From NCBI GenBank assembly GCA_017355425.1, contig CP070233.1:3389501-3453500 (forward strand): 64,000 nt of DNA. Reading direction: 5' to 3'. Each line of letters starts with the position of its first letter. Position 1 is the stretch's first letter. Source of the DNA: Dolichospermum sp. DET69. Lineage in GTDB: Bacteria; Cyanobacteriota; Cyanobacteriia; Cyanobacteriales; Nostocaceae. This document shows positions 26,084-34,676 of the stretch, piece by piece. The notes under the pieces are model-generated. The model was not told where the DNA came from, did not search any database, and saw only the letters and a list, made by a program, of their open reading frames with translations. The translations under genes and the position numbers were made by a program.

Positions 26084-26748
26084 TTAGAAGAGAACCAAAC
26101 TTCGGGAAGTTCATCTACATCTTCCACCAAAAAATCTCGATACACCCAGATTCGAGAAGCATTGTAGAGATCACTAAGAATAGGTTTTAATACACCATTT
26201 TTATCCCAAGGTTGAAGATCAGAATCTAGTTCACAAAAACCTACCCATGAATGTCCTTGTTGTTGCAAATCCTCAGCCCTGACAAGAATTGCCGCCAATA
26301 CAGCCATATCATAAGGTTTTAACGAAGTATCCATTGCACCAATAGACACTTGCCGTTCTAGCATAGACTCAGAAAGAGGAAACACATTCAAATGTGGATG
26401 CTGGGCTAATTCTCTCAATCTTTCTGGAACTTTTGTTAATTCATTTGTAACCAATCCATCAAACTTATCAAAAACTCGAAACGCTGCATTAGCATCTTCT
26501 GTAGTCAGTTTCCCTTGTCTTTTAGCCCATTGGACAAATTTACGTAGATCGTTAGAGTCAGTACGTGGAGTAAATCGTCGGGGTATAGTTTCCCTCGCTT
26601 CTGTGAGACAGATAGCAGGTAGGTGTAACTCAAACTCTCCTGCTTCCGCACGTGACAGCAATTCAGCCGCCTGTACACTCTGTAAATGTGCAGGTGCAAC
26701 AATATCTACCACCCAGTTTGTTTCGACAAAAACCGCTTGAGGCTTCAT
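26080..26748 (-). CDS. PIN-like domain protein
   Basis: A 222-residue protein with a PIN-like start (AVFVETNWVVDIV), then LPAICLTEAR with a conserved Glu, and KPYDMAVLAAILVRAEDL with Asp, and FCELDSDLQPWD near the C-terminus. It fits the larger DUF4935-like PIN proteins rather than VapC. The start overlaps by 4 bases (ATGA) the stop of the endonuclease-like gene upstream, so the two form a unit. The convergent methyltransferase gene overlaps its last codons. RNA or DNA cleavage is inferred. Confidence 0.65.
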   Translation of the reverse strand: MKPQAVFVETNWVVDIVAPAHLQSVQAAELLSRAEAGEFELHLPAICLTEARETIPRRFTPRTDSNDLRKFVQWAKRQGKLTTEDANAAFRVFDKFDGLVTNELTKVPERLRELAQHPHLNVFPLSESMLERQVSIGAMDTSLKPYDMAVLAAILVRAEDLQQQGHSWVGFCELDSDLQPWDKNGVLKPILSDLYNASRIWVYRDFLVEDVDELPEVWFSSN

Positions 26749-27212
26749 TTTGCAACTTTACTCCACCTTGGTCCACCAGCCCTGACTTCACCAAGTCGGA
26801 GAATATTGATTATCCGTCCGCTAAACAAATTTTTCAAATCATCTGGTAAACTGTCTACATTAGTTTGAAGTTTCAATTTCTCTAACCATCGCTGAACTTG
26901 TGATTCAAACTCAAGGTAAGGTTTTCCCCTCCATTGCTCATCTGCTGGTGGTAATAAATAATTTGGAAGTCTTGCTTCACCCACTACGTGAATTGATGAA
27001 CCCTGAGAATCATCAAAAGAATCCCGTAGGACAATAACACGCTCTCCTGCTACAAGCAAGCCAAGGGAGCAACCAATCTCAATCATCGAGCGTTCAAGCT
27101 GAAAAATAACATTTTCATGATGGATACTGACATTATTGAGTTTTACTTCAACAATCATCAAATATTCTCCATCTGGGCTAGTGACGATAATATCTGGATG
27201 TGATGTTTTCAT
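26745..27212 (-). CDS. Restriction-endonuclease-like (PD-(D/E)XK) protein
   Basis: A 155-residue protein. The N-terminus PDIIVTSPDGEYLMIVEVKLN is a PD-(D/E)XK active-site arrangement (Asp6 and Glu22-x-Lys24), followed by VIFQLERSMIEIG with a conserved Gln. The rest is helical. It overlaps the PIN-like gene at 26745-26748. This looks like a two-nuclease unit lying between one intact methyltransferase gene and the 3' remnant of another. No toxin/antitoxin assignment can be made from sequence alone. Confidence 0.62.
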   Translation of the reverse strand: MKTSHPDIIVTSPDGEYLMIVEVKLNNVSIHHENVIFQLERSMIEIGCSLGLLVAGERVIVLRDSFDDSQGSSIHVVGEARLPNYLLPPADEQWRGKPYLEFESQVQRWLEKLKLQTNVDSLPDDLKNLFSGRIINILRLGEVRAGGPRWSKVAK

Positions 27213-27217
27213 AAACT

Positions 27218-27367
27218 AAATATAATGCTTCTGCCACATTGACTAACATTTTAGCCCAAGTCAAGCTAAACTTAGACGGAGTAAGACATCTCCTCAAACA
27301 ACAACTAATCTTACTAACCCCCGCTTCATCAAAAAAATCAGTAACAAGGCAGTTATCTTGCCACTGA
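27218..27367 (+). pseudogene. 3' remnant of a second methyltransferase copy
   Basis: On the plus strand this frame reads LTNILAQVKLNLDGVRHLL then KQQLILLTP. This aligns with the C-terminus of the methyltransferase at 24905 (AEILTTVQFDLDGVRNLL then KQQMILLTP), with a longer tail after TPA and a stop at 27365-27367. Only the last ~50 codons exist. The segment starts 6 bases from the start codon of the endonuclease-like gene. Confidence 0.75.
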
Positions 27368-27456
27368 CAACTGACCACTAACAACTGACCAAAAATAAGT
27401 TAATTGTTTTTTTCTAAAGTAGTGTTACCGGATCGTGATATGATTCAAGTGACTGA

Positions 27457-27939
27457 ATGTGCAGTCATCTTATCTTAACTGTACTGGTTTCAAGTCTTGT
27501 GAGCTTGTCAGAAGAATCAATTGCACCCACTCAGACAACACAACAAGATCAGGAATCTGGTTTTGTAGAAAAACCAATTAGTTCTTCTATTGGAGAGTTC
27601 TATCAACTTTATCAAAAGTTGATAGTAATCACACTTGTGTTGACGGGGATTATTTTTATCTCTGTGTGGATTTTTTATTCATTAAACATTGCCCTAAATT
27701 ATTTCATTGGGGCGTGTACAGGTGTGGTTTACTTAAAAATGCTGGCTAAAGATGTTGAGACGCTAGGTGGTGAAAAACCAAGTTTGAGTAAAAATCGTTT
27801 TGCTCTGATCATGATACCGATTATATTGGCGACTCAATGGCATCAGCTACATATTCTGCCCATATTCTTGGGGTTTCTCACCTACAAAGCTACCCTCGTC
27901 ATCTATCTGGTGCAAACTGTATTCAATCCTGAAGCTTAA
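27457..27939 (+). CDS. atpI: ATP synthase subunit I (Atp1/AtpI)
   Basis: A small membrane protein encoded first in cyanobacterial atp operons; it probably helps assemble the c-ring. Four hydrophobic segments are visible (about 55-75, 80-100, 115-130, 135-155), with the typical [22 protein letters not shown]. The frame opens with ATG at 27457, but GTG at 27499 or TTG at 27505 ([10 protein letters not shown]) would give the more usual length. It is followed by a short palindrome and atpB. Confidence 0.85.
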   Translation: MCSHLILTVLVSSLVSLSEESIAPTQTTQQDQESGFVEKPISSSIGEFYQLYQKLIVITLVLTGIIFISVWIFYSLNIALNYFIGACTGVVYLKMLAKDVETLGGEKPSLSKNRFALIMIPIILATQWHQLHILPIFLGFLTYKATLVIYLVQTVFNPEA

Positions 27940-27947
27940 AGCTAGTT

Positions 27948-27976
27948 GTAGGAGTTTAGCATTACTAAACCCTTAC
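27948..27976. repeat. Short palindrome between atpI and atpB
   Basis: GTAGGAGTTTAGCAT followed by TACTAAACCCTTAC forms a hairpin of the same family as 24799. No T-run follows, so it is more likely a dispersed repeat than a terminator. Confidence 0.6.
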
Positions 27977-28025
27977 AGACAATCCTCCCATTTGCAATTT
28001 TTTGGGAAAATCTTGAACAACGCCC

Positions 28026-28781
28026 ATGCTTAGTGTATTAAACGCCTTCAATGCTTTTCCCCTCGCCGAATTGGAAGTAGGTCATCACTTCTTGTGGCAA
28101 CTGGGCAGTCTTAAAATACATGGGCAAGTATTTCTCACCTCATGGTTTGTGATTGCTATCCTAGTAATAGCATCACTAGCTGCCACCAAAAACGTCCAAA
28201 AAATTCCTAGCGGCATCCAAAATTTCATGGAATATGCCCTAGAATTTATTCGGGACATAGCGAAAAACCAAATCGGAGAGAAAGAATATCGCCCCTGGGT
28301 ACCATTTATTGGTACGCTATTCTTGTTTATCTTCGTATCAAATTGGTCAGGAGCATTAATTCCCTGGAAGCTAATCAAATTGCCTGCTGGTGAACTAGCT
28401 GCTCCTACCAACGACATCAATACAACCGTCGCATTGGCATTGCTCACATCCTTGGCGTATTTCTACGCTGGATTTAGCAAGAAAGGTCTAGGCTACTTTA
28501 AGAAATATATTGAGCCAACACCAATTCTGTTGCCAATTGCCATTCTCGAAGATTTCACCAAGCCTCTCTCCCTAAGCTTCCGTCTATTTGGAAATATATT
28601 GGCGGATGAATTAGTTGTGGGTGTATTGGTATTACTCGTGCCTCTCTTTGTGCCTTTGCCAGTAATGGCTTTGGGTTTATTTACTAGTGCCATTCAAGCC
28701 CTCGTATTTGCGACCCTAGCCGGGGCGTATATTCATGAAGCCTTAGAGGGACACGGTGAAGAAGAACATGAGGAGCATTAA
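28026..28781 (+). CDS. atpB: ATP synthase F0 subunit a
   Basis: Subunit a forms the proton half-channels against the c-ring. The 251-residue protein has the five-helix pattern; [19 protein letters not shown] (about 185-203) contains the essential Arg, and the C-terminal helix [22 protein letters not shown] is typical. The ATG at 28026 fits the family. It is the second gene of the operon. Confidence 0.95.
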   Translation: MLSVLNAFNAFPLAELEVGHHFLWQLGSLKIHGQVFLTSWFVIAILVIASLAATKNVQKIPSGIQNFMEYALEFIRDIAKNQIGEKEYRPWVPFIGTLFLFIFVSNWSGALIPWKLIKLPAGELAAPTNDINTTVALALLTSLAYFYAGFSKKGLGYFKKYIEPTPILLPIAILEDFTKPLSLSFRLFGNILADELVVGVLVLLVPLFVPLPVMALGLFTSAIQALVFATLAGAYIHEALEGHGEEEHEEH

Positions 28782-28887
28782 CGCCCTCAGTTGATAGTAC
28801 AGTATGGCTTGCGCCACGTTGCCCTATCAGACGAGCAAACTTGCTCAAAACATCGCTACGGCGATTTAAGAACCTAGTAGCGTGTGA

Positions 28888-29196
<309 letters not shown>

Positions 29197-29379
29197 GACC
29201 GAAAAAGTTTTGTTAATCTAGAGACGTGCAAGATGTCACAGCAAGTAAAAAACTGGACATCTACACGCCTCTAAAAACTGGCAGTTTATGGATCATCTAG
29301 GAAGAGATTCGTAAAATTATCAACGGCTGGATCACGTTACTAGCCAAGCAAATTCCTATTCCAGCCAAAGAGGAGAGAA

Positions 29380-29811
29380 ATGTTTGATTTCGATGCTACC
29401 TTGCCATTAATGGCATTGCAATTCTTGTTGCTGGCAGCTGTGTTGAATGCAATTTTCTATAAGCCTCTGACTAAGGTATTGGATGATCGGGATAATTTTA
29501 TCCGTACCAATAACCTTGATGCTCGTGAACGTTTGGCTAAAGCTGAAAGCTTAACCAAAGAGTATGAGCAGCAACTAGCATCCGCTCGTAGGCAGTCACA
29601 AGTAACTATGGAAGCTGCCCAGAATGAAGCTAAGAAAATTACGGCACAAAAAATAGCTGAAGCTCAACAGGAAGCCCAAGCTCAACGCGAACAAGCTGCT
29701 AGAGAAATAGAGCAGCAAAAGCAAACAGCTATGGCAACCCTAGAAGCACAAGTTGATGCCCTCAGCAACCAGATTCTAGAAAAACTATTAGGACCTGCTT
29801 TGGTGAAATAA
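29380..29811 (+). CDS. atpF2: ATP synthase F0 subunit b'
   Basis: The second stator stalk subunit, specific to photosynthetic organisms (also called AtpG). A single N-terminal membrane helix ([20 protein letters not shown]) is followed by a long Ala/Gln/Glu-rich coiled coil to residue 143. GAGGAGAG lies just before the ATG. The b and b' pair forms the peripheral stalk. Confidence 0.93.
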   Translation: MFDFDATLPLMALQFLLLAAVLNAIFYKPLTKVLDDRDNFIRTNNLDARERLAKAESLTKEYEQQLASARRQSQVTMEAAQNEAKKITAQKIAEAQQEAQAQREQAAREIEQQKQTAMATLEAQVDALSNQILEKLLGPALVK

Positions 29812-30057
29812 TATAACAGGAGTCAGGAGTCACCGAGTCACCAATTCAGGAGTAAAACCCTGTTATGGAAGGATTTCTATGATTAATTGATATCCTAGCT
29901 GTTGGCAATTGTTATATCACCAAATTGGTGCTACGAAAGCATAAACACATCAGGGCATTGCCTGAAAATGTGGTGAAATTTAAGTGTCCAAAAGATTGGC
30001 ACTTTTTTCCCTATCGGGAAAAGTCAACGAATTACCAAGCGATCAGCGCACTTGTAG

Positions 30058-30624
30058 ATGGGTAACATGGGCAATATTTTATTACTTGCCGCAGAAGCTG
30101 TTAACTCTGAAATGGCAGAAGGCGCAGCAGAAGGCGGTTTCGGTCTAAACCTAGACATCCTGGAAACCAATCTAATTAACTTAGTAATTCTGATTGGCAT
30201 ACTATTCTACTTTGGACGCAAAGTTTTAACGAATATCTTGAATGAAAGACGCTCAAATATTGAAAGCGTTATTCAAGATACAGAAGGACGCTTGCGGGAA
30301 GCTCAAACTTCTTTGGCAACAGCCCAGAAACAGTTAACCCAAGCACAGCAAGAAGCACAGAGAATCACCCAAGTAGCTGGGGAAAATGCCGCAGCAGCTA
30401 AAGAGGCTATTTTAGCTCAAGCGATTCTGGATGTAGCCCGGTTGAAAGAAACCGCAGCATCCGATTTGAATGCAGACCTAGATAAAGCTATTTCCCAACT
30501 TCGACAAAAGGTAGTTGCTAAAGCACTGCAAAAAGTTGAAGGACAACTCAAGGGTGGTATCAGCGAAGATGCTCAACAAAGATTAATTGCTAGTAGCATC
30601 GCACAACTGGGAGGCGAGATATGA
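30058..30624 (+). CDS. atpF: ATP synthase F0 subunit b
   Basis: 188 residues with a membrane helix ([16 protein letters not shown], about 40-55) and a coiled coil. A typical cyanobacterial N-terminal extension precedes it. Start ATG at 30058, with a second ATG at 30067. Its stop overlaps the atpH start (ATGA, 30621-30624), so b and delta are coupled. The 250-base gap before it holds AGGAGTC heptad-like repeats (29818-29860) and nothing else evident. Confidence 0.95.
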   Translation: MGNMGNILLLAAEAVNSEMAEGAAEGGFGLNLDILETNLINLVILIGILFYFGRKVLTNILNERRSNIESVIQDTEGRLREAQTSLATAQKQLTQAQQEAQRITQVAGENAAAAKEAILAQAILDVARLKETAASDLNADLDKAISQLRQKVVAKALQKVEGQLKGGISEDAQQRLIASSIAQLGGEI

Positions 30625-31175
30625 AAAGTGATGCAGCAACTGCTGAAATATCTCAGCCTTATGCACAGGCACTGTTATCCATTGCTCAATCTCAAAACTT
30701 AACAGAAGAGGTTGGGGAAGATACACGGACTTTTCTGGGCTTATTAAGAGGGAGTCAAGAACTCACCAACTTTTTAAGCAATCCATTTGTGAAGCAAGAG
30801 AACAAGAAAAATGTTCTCAAACAATTACTTGGGGAAGGTGGAAACTCCTACCTACGTAACTTTTTACTGCTGTTAGTTGACAGAAGACGGATTGCTTTCT
30901 TAGAACCAATTTTACAGCAGTATTTGGTGCTATTACGCCAGCTAAATCAAACTGTATTAGCTGAAATTACTTCTGCGGTTCCGCTTACGGAAGCTCAACA
31001 GCAAGCAATTACAGAAAAAGTCATCACTCTTACCAAAGCGCGTCAAGTGGAATTAGAAACCAAAATAGACAGCGACTTAATTGGTGGTGTGATTATCAAG
31101 GTTGGTTCTCAAGTAATTGACGCTAGTTTGCGTGGTCAACTACGTCGTCTCTCTTTGCGTTTAAGCAGTAACTAA
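30621..31175 (+). CDS. atpH: ATP synthase F1 subunit delta
   Basis: The delta (OSCP-like) subunit that links the stalk to F1. 184 residues, with [13 protein letters not shown] near the start and the C-terminal signature [22 protein letters not shown]. The start codon overlaps the atpF stop. In cyanobacterial nomenclature it is atpD. Confidence 0.95.
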   Translation: MKSDAATAEISQPYAQALLSIAQSQNLTEEVGEDTRTFLGLLRGSQELTNFLSNPFVKQENKKNVLKQLLGEGGNSYLRNFLLLLVDRRRIAFLEPILQQYLVLLRQLNQTVLAEITSAVPLTEAQQQAITEKVITLTKARQVELETKIDSDLIGGVIIKVGSQVIDASLRGQLRRLSLRLSSN

Positions 31176-31193
31176 AAAGTTCTGATAAATGTC

Positions 31194-31302
31194 AGTGGTC
31201 ATTAGTCATTAGTCAGTGGTCAGTAGTAAAGAAAAACAACTGACAACAGACAACAGACAACGGACAACGGACAACTAACAACTAACAACTGACAACTGAC
31301 AA
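31194..31302. repeat. Heptanucleotide (STRR-like) tract before atpA
   Basis: Imperfect 7-base units of GTCATTA/GTCAGTG type, then ACAACAG, ACAACGG, ACAACTA, ACAACTG, run up to the atpA start codon. The tract leaves no clear Shine-Dalgarno before the ATG at 31303. Confidence 0.75.
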
Positions 31303-32823
31303 ATGAGCATTTCCATTAGACCTGACGAAATCAGCAGCATCATTCAACAACAAATCGAGCAATACGACCAAGAGGTTAAAGTTGCTAACGTTGGTACAGT
31401 GCTACAAGTTGGTGACGGTATTGCCCGGATTTATGGCTTGGAAAAAGCTATGGCTGGGGAACTCCTAGAATTTGAAGATGGCACAATCGGTATCGCCCAA
31501 AACTTAGAAGAAGATAACGTTGGTGCGGTATTGATGGGTGAAGGTCGGAGTATTCAAGAAGGTAGCTCTGTAACCGCTACCGGTAGAATTGCCCAAGTAG
31601 GCGTAGGCGATGCCCTTATTGGTCGAGTTGTGGATGCTTTAGGTCGCGCCATTGATGGTAAAGGTGATCCTAAGACTACCGAAACTCGGTTAATTGAATC
31701 TCCTGCACCTGGGATTATTGCCCGTCGGTCTGTACACGAACCGATGCAAACTGGTATTACCGCTATTGACTCCATGATTCCTGTAGGCCGTGGTCAACGG
31801 GAATTAATCATTGGCGATCGCCAAACTGGTAAAACTGCGATCGCTATTGACACCATCATTAACCAAAAAGGTGAAGATGTAGTTTGCGTTTACGTAGCTA
31901 TCGGTCAAAAAGCTTCCACCGTTGCTAACGTAGTCCAAACCTTACAAGAAAAAGGCGCGATGGACTATACAGTAGTTGTTGCTGCTAACGCCAGTGACCC
32001 AGCTACTTTACAATTCCTCGCTCCCTACACAGGCGCTAGTATTGCTGAGTATTTCATGTACAAAGGCAAAGCGACCTTAATCATTTATGATGACTTATCC
32101 AAGCAAGCTCAGGCTTATCGCCAAATGTCCTTGCTGTTACGTCGTCCACCAGGTCGGGAAGCGTATCCTGGAGATGTATTCTACATTCACTCCCGCTTGT
32201 TAGAACGTGCTGCTAAGTTAAGTGATGAATTGGGTAAAGGCAGTATGACCGCCCTACCTATCATTGAAACCCAAGCTGGTGACGTATCTGCATACATTCC
32301 TACCAACGTAATTTCCATTACCGACGGTCAGATTTTCTTATCCTCCGACTTGTTCAACTCTGGTATCCGTCCTGCGGTAAACCCCGGTATCTCAGTATCC
32401 CGTGTAGGTTCTGCGGCACAAACCAAGGCCATGAAAAAAGTTGCTGGTAAGATTAAACTGGAATTGGCACAGTTTGACGACTTACAAGCTTTCGCACAAT
32501 TCGCTTCTGACTTAGATAAAGCCACTCAAGACCAGTTGGCGCGTGGTGTCCGTTTACGGGAACTCCTCAAGCAGCCCCAAAACGACCCTCTCTCCGTAGC
32601 TGAACAAGTAGCAATTCTTTATGCTGGTATTAACGGTTATTTAGATGACATTGCTGTTACTCAAATAACTACCTTTGCTAAAGGTTTACGTGATTACTTG
32701 AAGAATGTTAACACTGCCTATTTCCAAGGCGTACAAAGTACAAAAGCCCTTGGTGATGCAGAAGAAGCTGCTTTGAAAGCGGCTCTTACCGAATTCAAAA
32801 AGACCTTCCAAGCAGCAGCGTAA
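31303..32823 (+). CDS. atpA: ATP synthase F1 subunit alpha
   Basis: 506 residues, the regulatory nucleotide-binding subunit of F1. Motifs: N-terminal beta-barrel [11 protein letters not shown], Walker [10 protein letters not shown] (about 170-178), [16 protein letters not shown], and the family signature [17 protein letters not shown]. Full length. Confidence 0.97.
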   Translation: MSISIRPDEISSIIQQQIEQYDQEVKVANVGTVLQVGDGIARIYGLEKAMAGELLEFEDGTIGIAQNLEEDNVGAVLMGEGRSIQEGSSVTATGRIAQVGVGDALIGRVVDALGRAIDGKGDPKTTETRLIESPAPGIIARRSVHEPMQTGITAIDSMIPVGRGQRELIIGDRQTGKTAIAIDTIINQKGEDVVCVYVAIGQKASTVANVVQTLQEKGAMDYTVVVAANASDPATLQFLAPYTGASIAEYFMYKGKATLIIYDDLSKQAQAYRQMSLLLRRPPGREAYPGDVFYIHSRLLERAAKLSDELGKGSMTALPIIETQAGDVSAYIPTNVISITDGQIFLSSDLFNSGIRPAVNPGISVSRVGSAAQTKAMKKVAGKIKLELAQFDDLQAFAQFASDLDKATQDQLARGVRLRELLKQPQNDPLSVAEQVAILYAGINGYLDDIAVTQITTFAKGLRDYLKNVNTAYFQGVQSTKALGDAEEAALKAALTEFKKTFQAAA

Positions 32824-32918
32824 TTAGTCATTGGTCAGTAGTCATTGGTCATTAGTAAATAGCTGATGACTAATGACACAAGACAAATGACAAATGACTA
32901 AGGACTAAGGACTAAAAT
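32824..32918. repeat. Heptanucleotide tract before the gamma subunit gene
   Basis: Units such as GTCATTG, ACTAATG, ACAAATG and two exact ACTAAGG repeats fill the gap between atpA and atpG. The last AAGGA (about 32901-32911) could serve as the ribosome binding site. Confidence 0.75.
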
Positions 32919-33866
32919 ATGGCTAATCTCAAATCAATACGCGATCGCATTCAGTCGGTCAAAAACACCAAAAAAATCACAGAAGCCATGCGGCTTGTAG
33001 CAGCGGCGAGAGTCCGTCGCGCTCAAGAACAAGTAATTGCTACCCGTCCCTTTGCTGACCGTTTGGCGCAAGTATTATTTGGCTTGCAAACCCGACTAAA
33101 GTTTGAAGATGTTGACCTACCCCTACTGAAAAAACGCGAAGTTAAATCAGTAGGTTTGTTGGTAATTACTGGCGACCGAGGTTTGTGTGGTGGTTACAAT
33201 AGTAACGCAATCCGCCGGGCAGAAAATCGGGCTAAGGAACTCAAAGCTGAAGGTGTAGACTATACATTTGTCTTGGTTGGCCGCAAAGCTATCCAATACT
33301 TCCAACGCCGCAATCAGCCTATTGCTGCTACCTACAGCGGTTTAGAACAAATTCCTACCGCCGCAGAAGCTACAAATATTGCTGATGAACTACTTTCTCT
33401 ATTCCTTTCGGAAAAAGTAGACCGGATTGAGCTAGTTTATACAAAATTTGTCTCCTTAGTTACTTCTCGTCCCGTAGTCCAAACTCTTCTACCTTTGGAT
33501 ACCCAAGGTTTAGAAGCAGCGGATGATGAAATTTTCCGCTTAACTAGCCGTGGTGGTCAATTCCAAGTGGAACGAGAAAAGGTAGCTAGTACAGTTACTG
33601 CTTTACCTACTGACATGATTTTTGAACAAGATCCAGTGCAAATTCTGGATTCTTTGTTGCCTTTATATCTGAGTAATCAGCTATTACGGTCATTACAAGA
33701 ATCAGCAGCTAGTGAACTAGCAGCACGGATGACAGCGATGAGTAACGCCAGCGAAAATGCCGGTGAATTGATTAAAACTCTATCTTTGTCTTACAACAAA
33801 GCTCGTCAAGCTGCAATTACCCAAGAACTCTTAGAGGTTGTTGGTGGTGCAGAAGCGTTGACTTAA
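32919..33866 (+). CDS. atpG: ATP synthase F1 subunit gamma
   Basis: The central rotor shaft subunit, 315 residues. N-terminal helix [33 protein letters not shown], the [18 protein letters not shown] core and the C-terminal [44 protein letters not shown] are typical. The insert near residue 200-230 found in photosynthetic gamma subunits is present in the short cyanobacterial form. Beta and epsilon are not adjacent. In cyanobacterial nomenclature it is atpC. Confidence 0.95.
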   Translation: MANLKSIRDRIQSVKNTKKITEAMRLVAAARVRRAQEQVIATRPFADRLAQVLFGLQTRLKFEDVDLPLLKKREVKSVGLLVITGDRGLCGGYNSNAIRRAENRAKELKAEGVDYTFVLVGRKAIQYFQRRNQPIAATYSGLEQIPTAAEATNIADELLSLFLSEKVDRIELVYTKFVSLVTSRPVVQTLLPLDTQGLEAADDEIFRLTSRGGQFQVEREKVASTVTALPTDMIFEQDPVQILDSLLPLYLSNQLLRSLQESAASELAARMTAMSNASENAGELIKTLSLSYNKARQAAITQELLEVVGGAEALT

Positions 33867-33874
33867 TTTGGTGG

Positions 33875-33917
33875 TTGATGATTGGTGGTTGGAAAATAAA
33901 CCATAACCAATCATCAA
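33875..33917 (+). terminator. Probable terminator of the atp operon
   Basis: TTGATGATTGGT (33875-33886) pairs perfectly with ACCAATCATCAA (33906-33917) 8 bases after the gamma stop codon, followed by an A/T-rich tract with short T runs. The rest of 33918-34477 is AT-rich with nothing I can name. Confidence 0.55.
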
Positions 33918-34477
33918 TTATTAATAATTATTAAATTTCAATTTATTCTCTATCTTTATTAATAAGACGATAGCGAAGCGCGACCTAGTAATGTTCTAAA
34001 ACTCGTTTAATATAAAATGATTTTACACGATTATTATGAACGATTTAAAACACAGTTAAACTAAAACTAGTGGACGTTGTGGATAAAAAGTTTTTTGTTT
34101 GAACAACGGCATTTTTTGCCAGCAACTGCGGCAAAACTAATAAATCTGATGTTGACGAAAGTTGTCTATCATGGTATGAGAGTAGCAGGGAGAGATATTC
34201 ATAAAATTCTCCACATCTGTTATAAAATTTATTTTGGCTATAAATAGAGAGAGAATTGAAGCAATCTCATTGACTTTGAAATTATGGCGAATTTGTGAAA
34301 TATTTGTAAATAGGGAGCAAATATTACAAAAACATAACAATTTAAGTAAATAAATCTTGTTTTTTGTATATTTAAGTTACAAAAATTGTAAAATTAGATA
34401 AGTGATTTTTTAAAATATCAGTATATCCTCGTAAGGGCTAAAATTTAACCTTTGACGAGATTACGGAAAAAGCTAGA

Positions 34478-34584
34478 TACAGCACTTCCTTTGTGTTATG
34501 AGGTACAAGAACCCCACCCCCAACCCCCTCCCCGCAAGCGATGAGGGGGCTAAGATGTAACTCATAAGAGCGAAAACCGCTGTA
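34478..34584. repeat. 107-bp dispersed palindromic repeat (inverted copy of 8385)
   Basis: TACAGCACTTCC at the left and ACCGCTGTA at the right, with inner TTATGAGGTACAAGAACCCC. It is nearly the exact reverse complement of 8385-8490. About 20 bases after it, GATGTTTTAAAAGTCCC (34605-34621) is the end of a GAGG-family MITE. Confidence 0.75.
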
Positions 34585-34676
34585 TGTAGTAGGGTGTTAG
34601 ATGATGTTTTAAAAGTCCCTTAAACCTCTACCAATATTATTTCTATATCAAACAATAATTATCAGGAATTTAGGAA

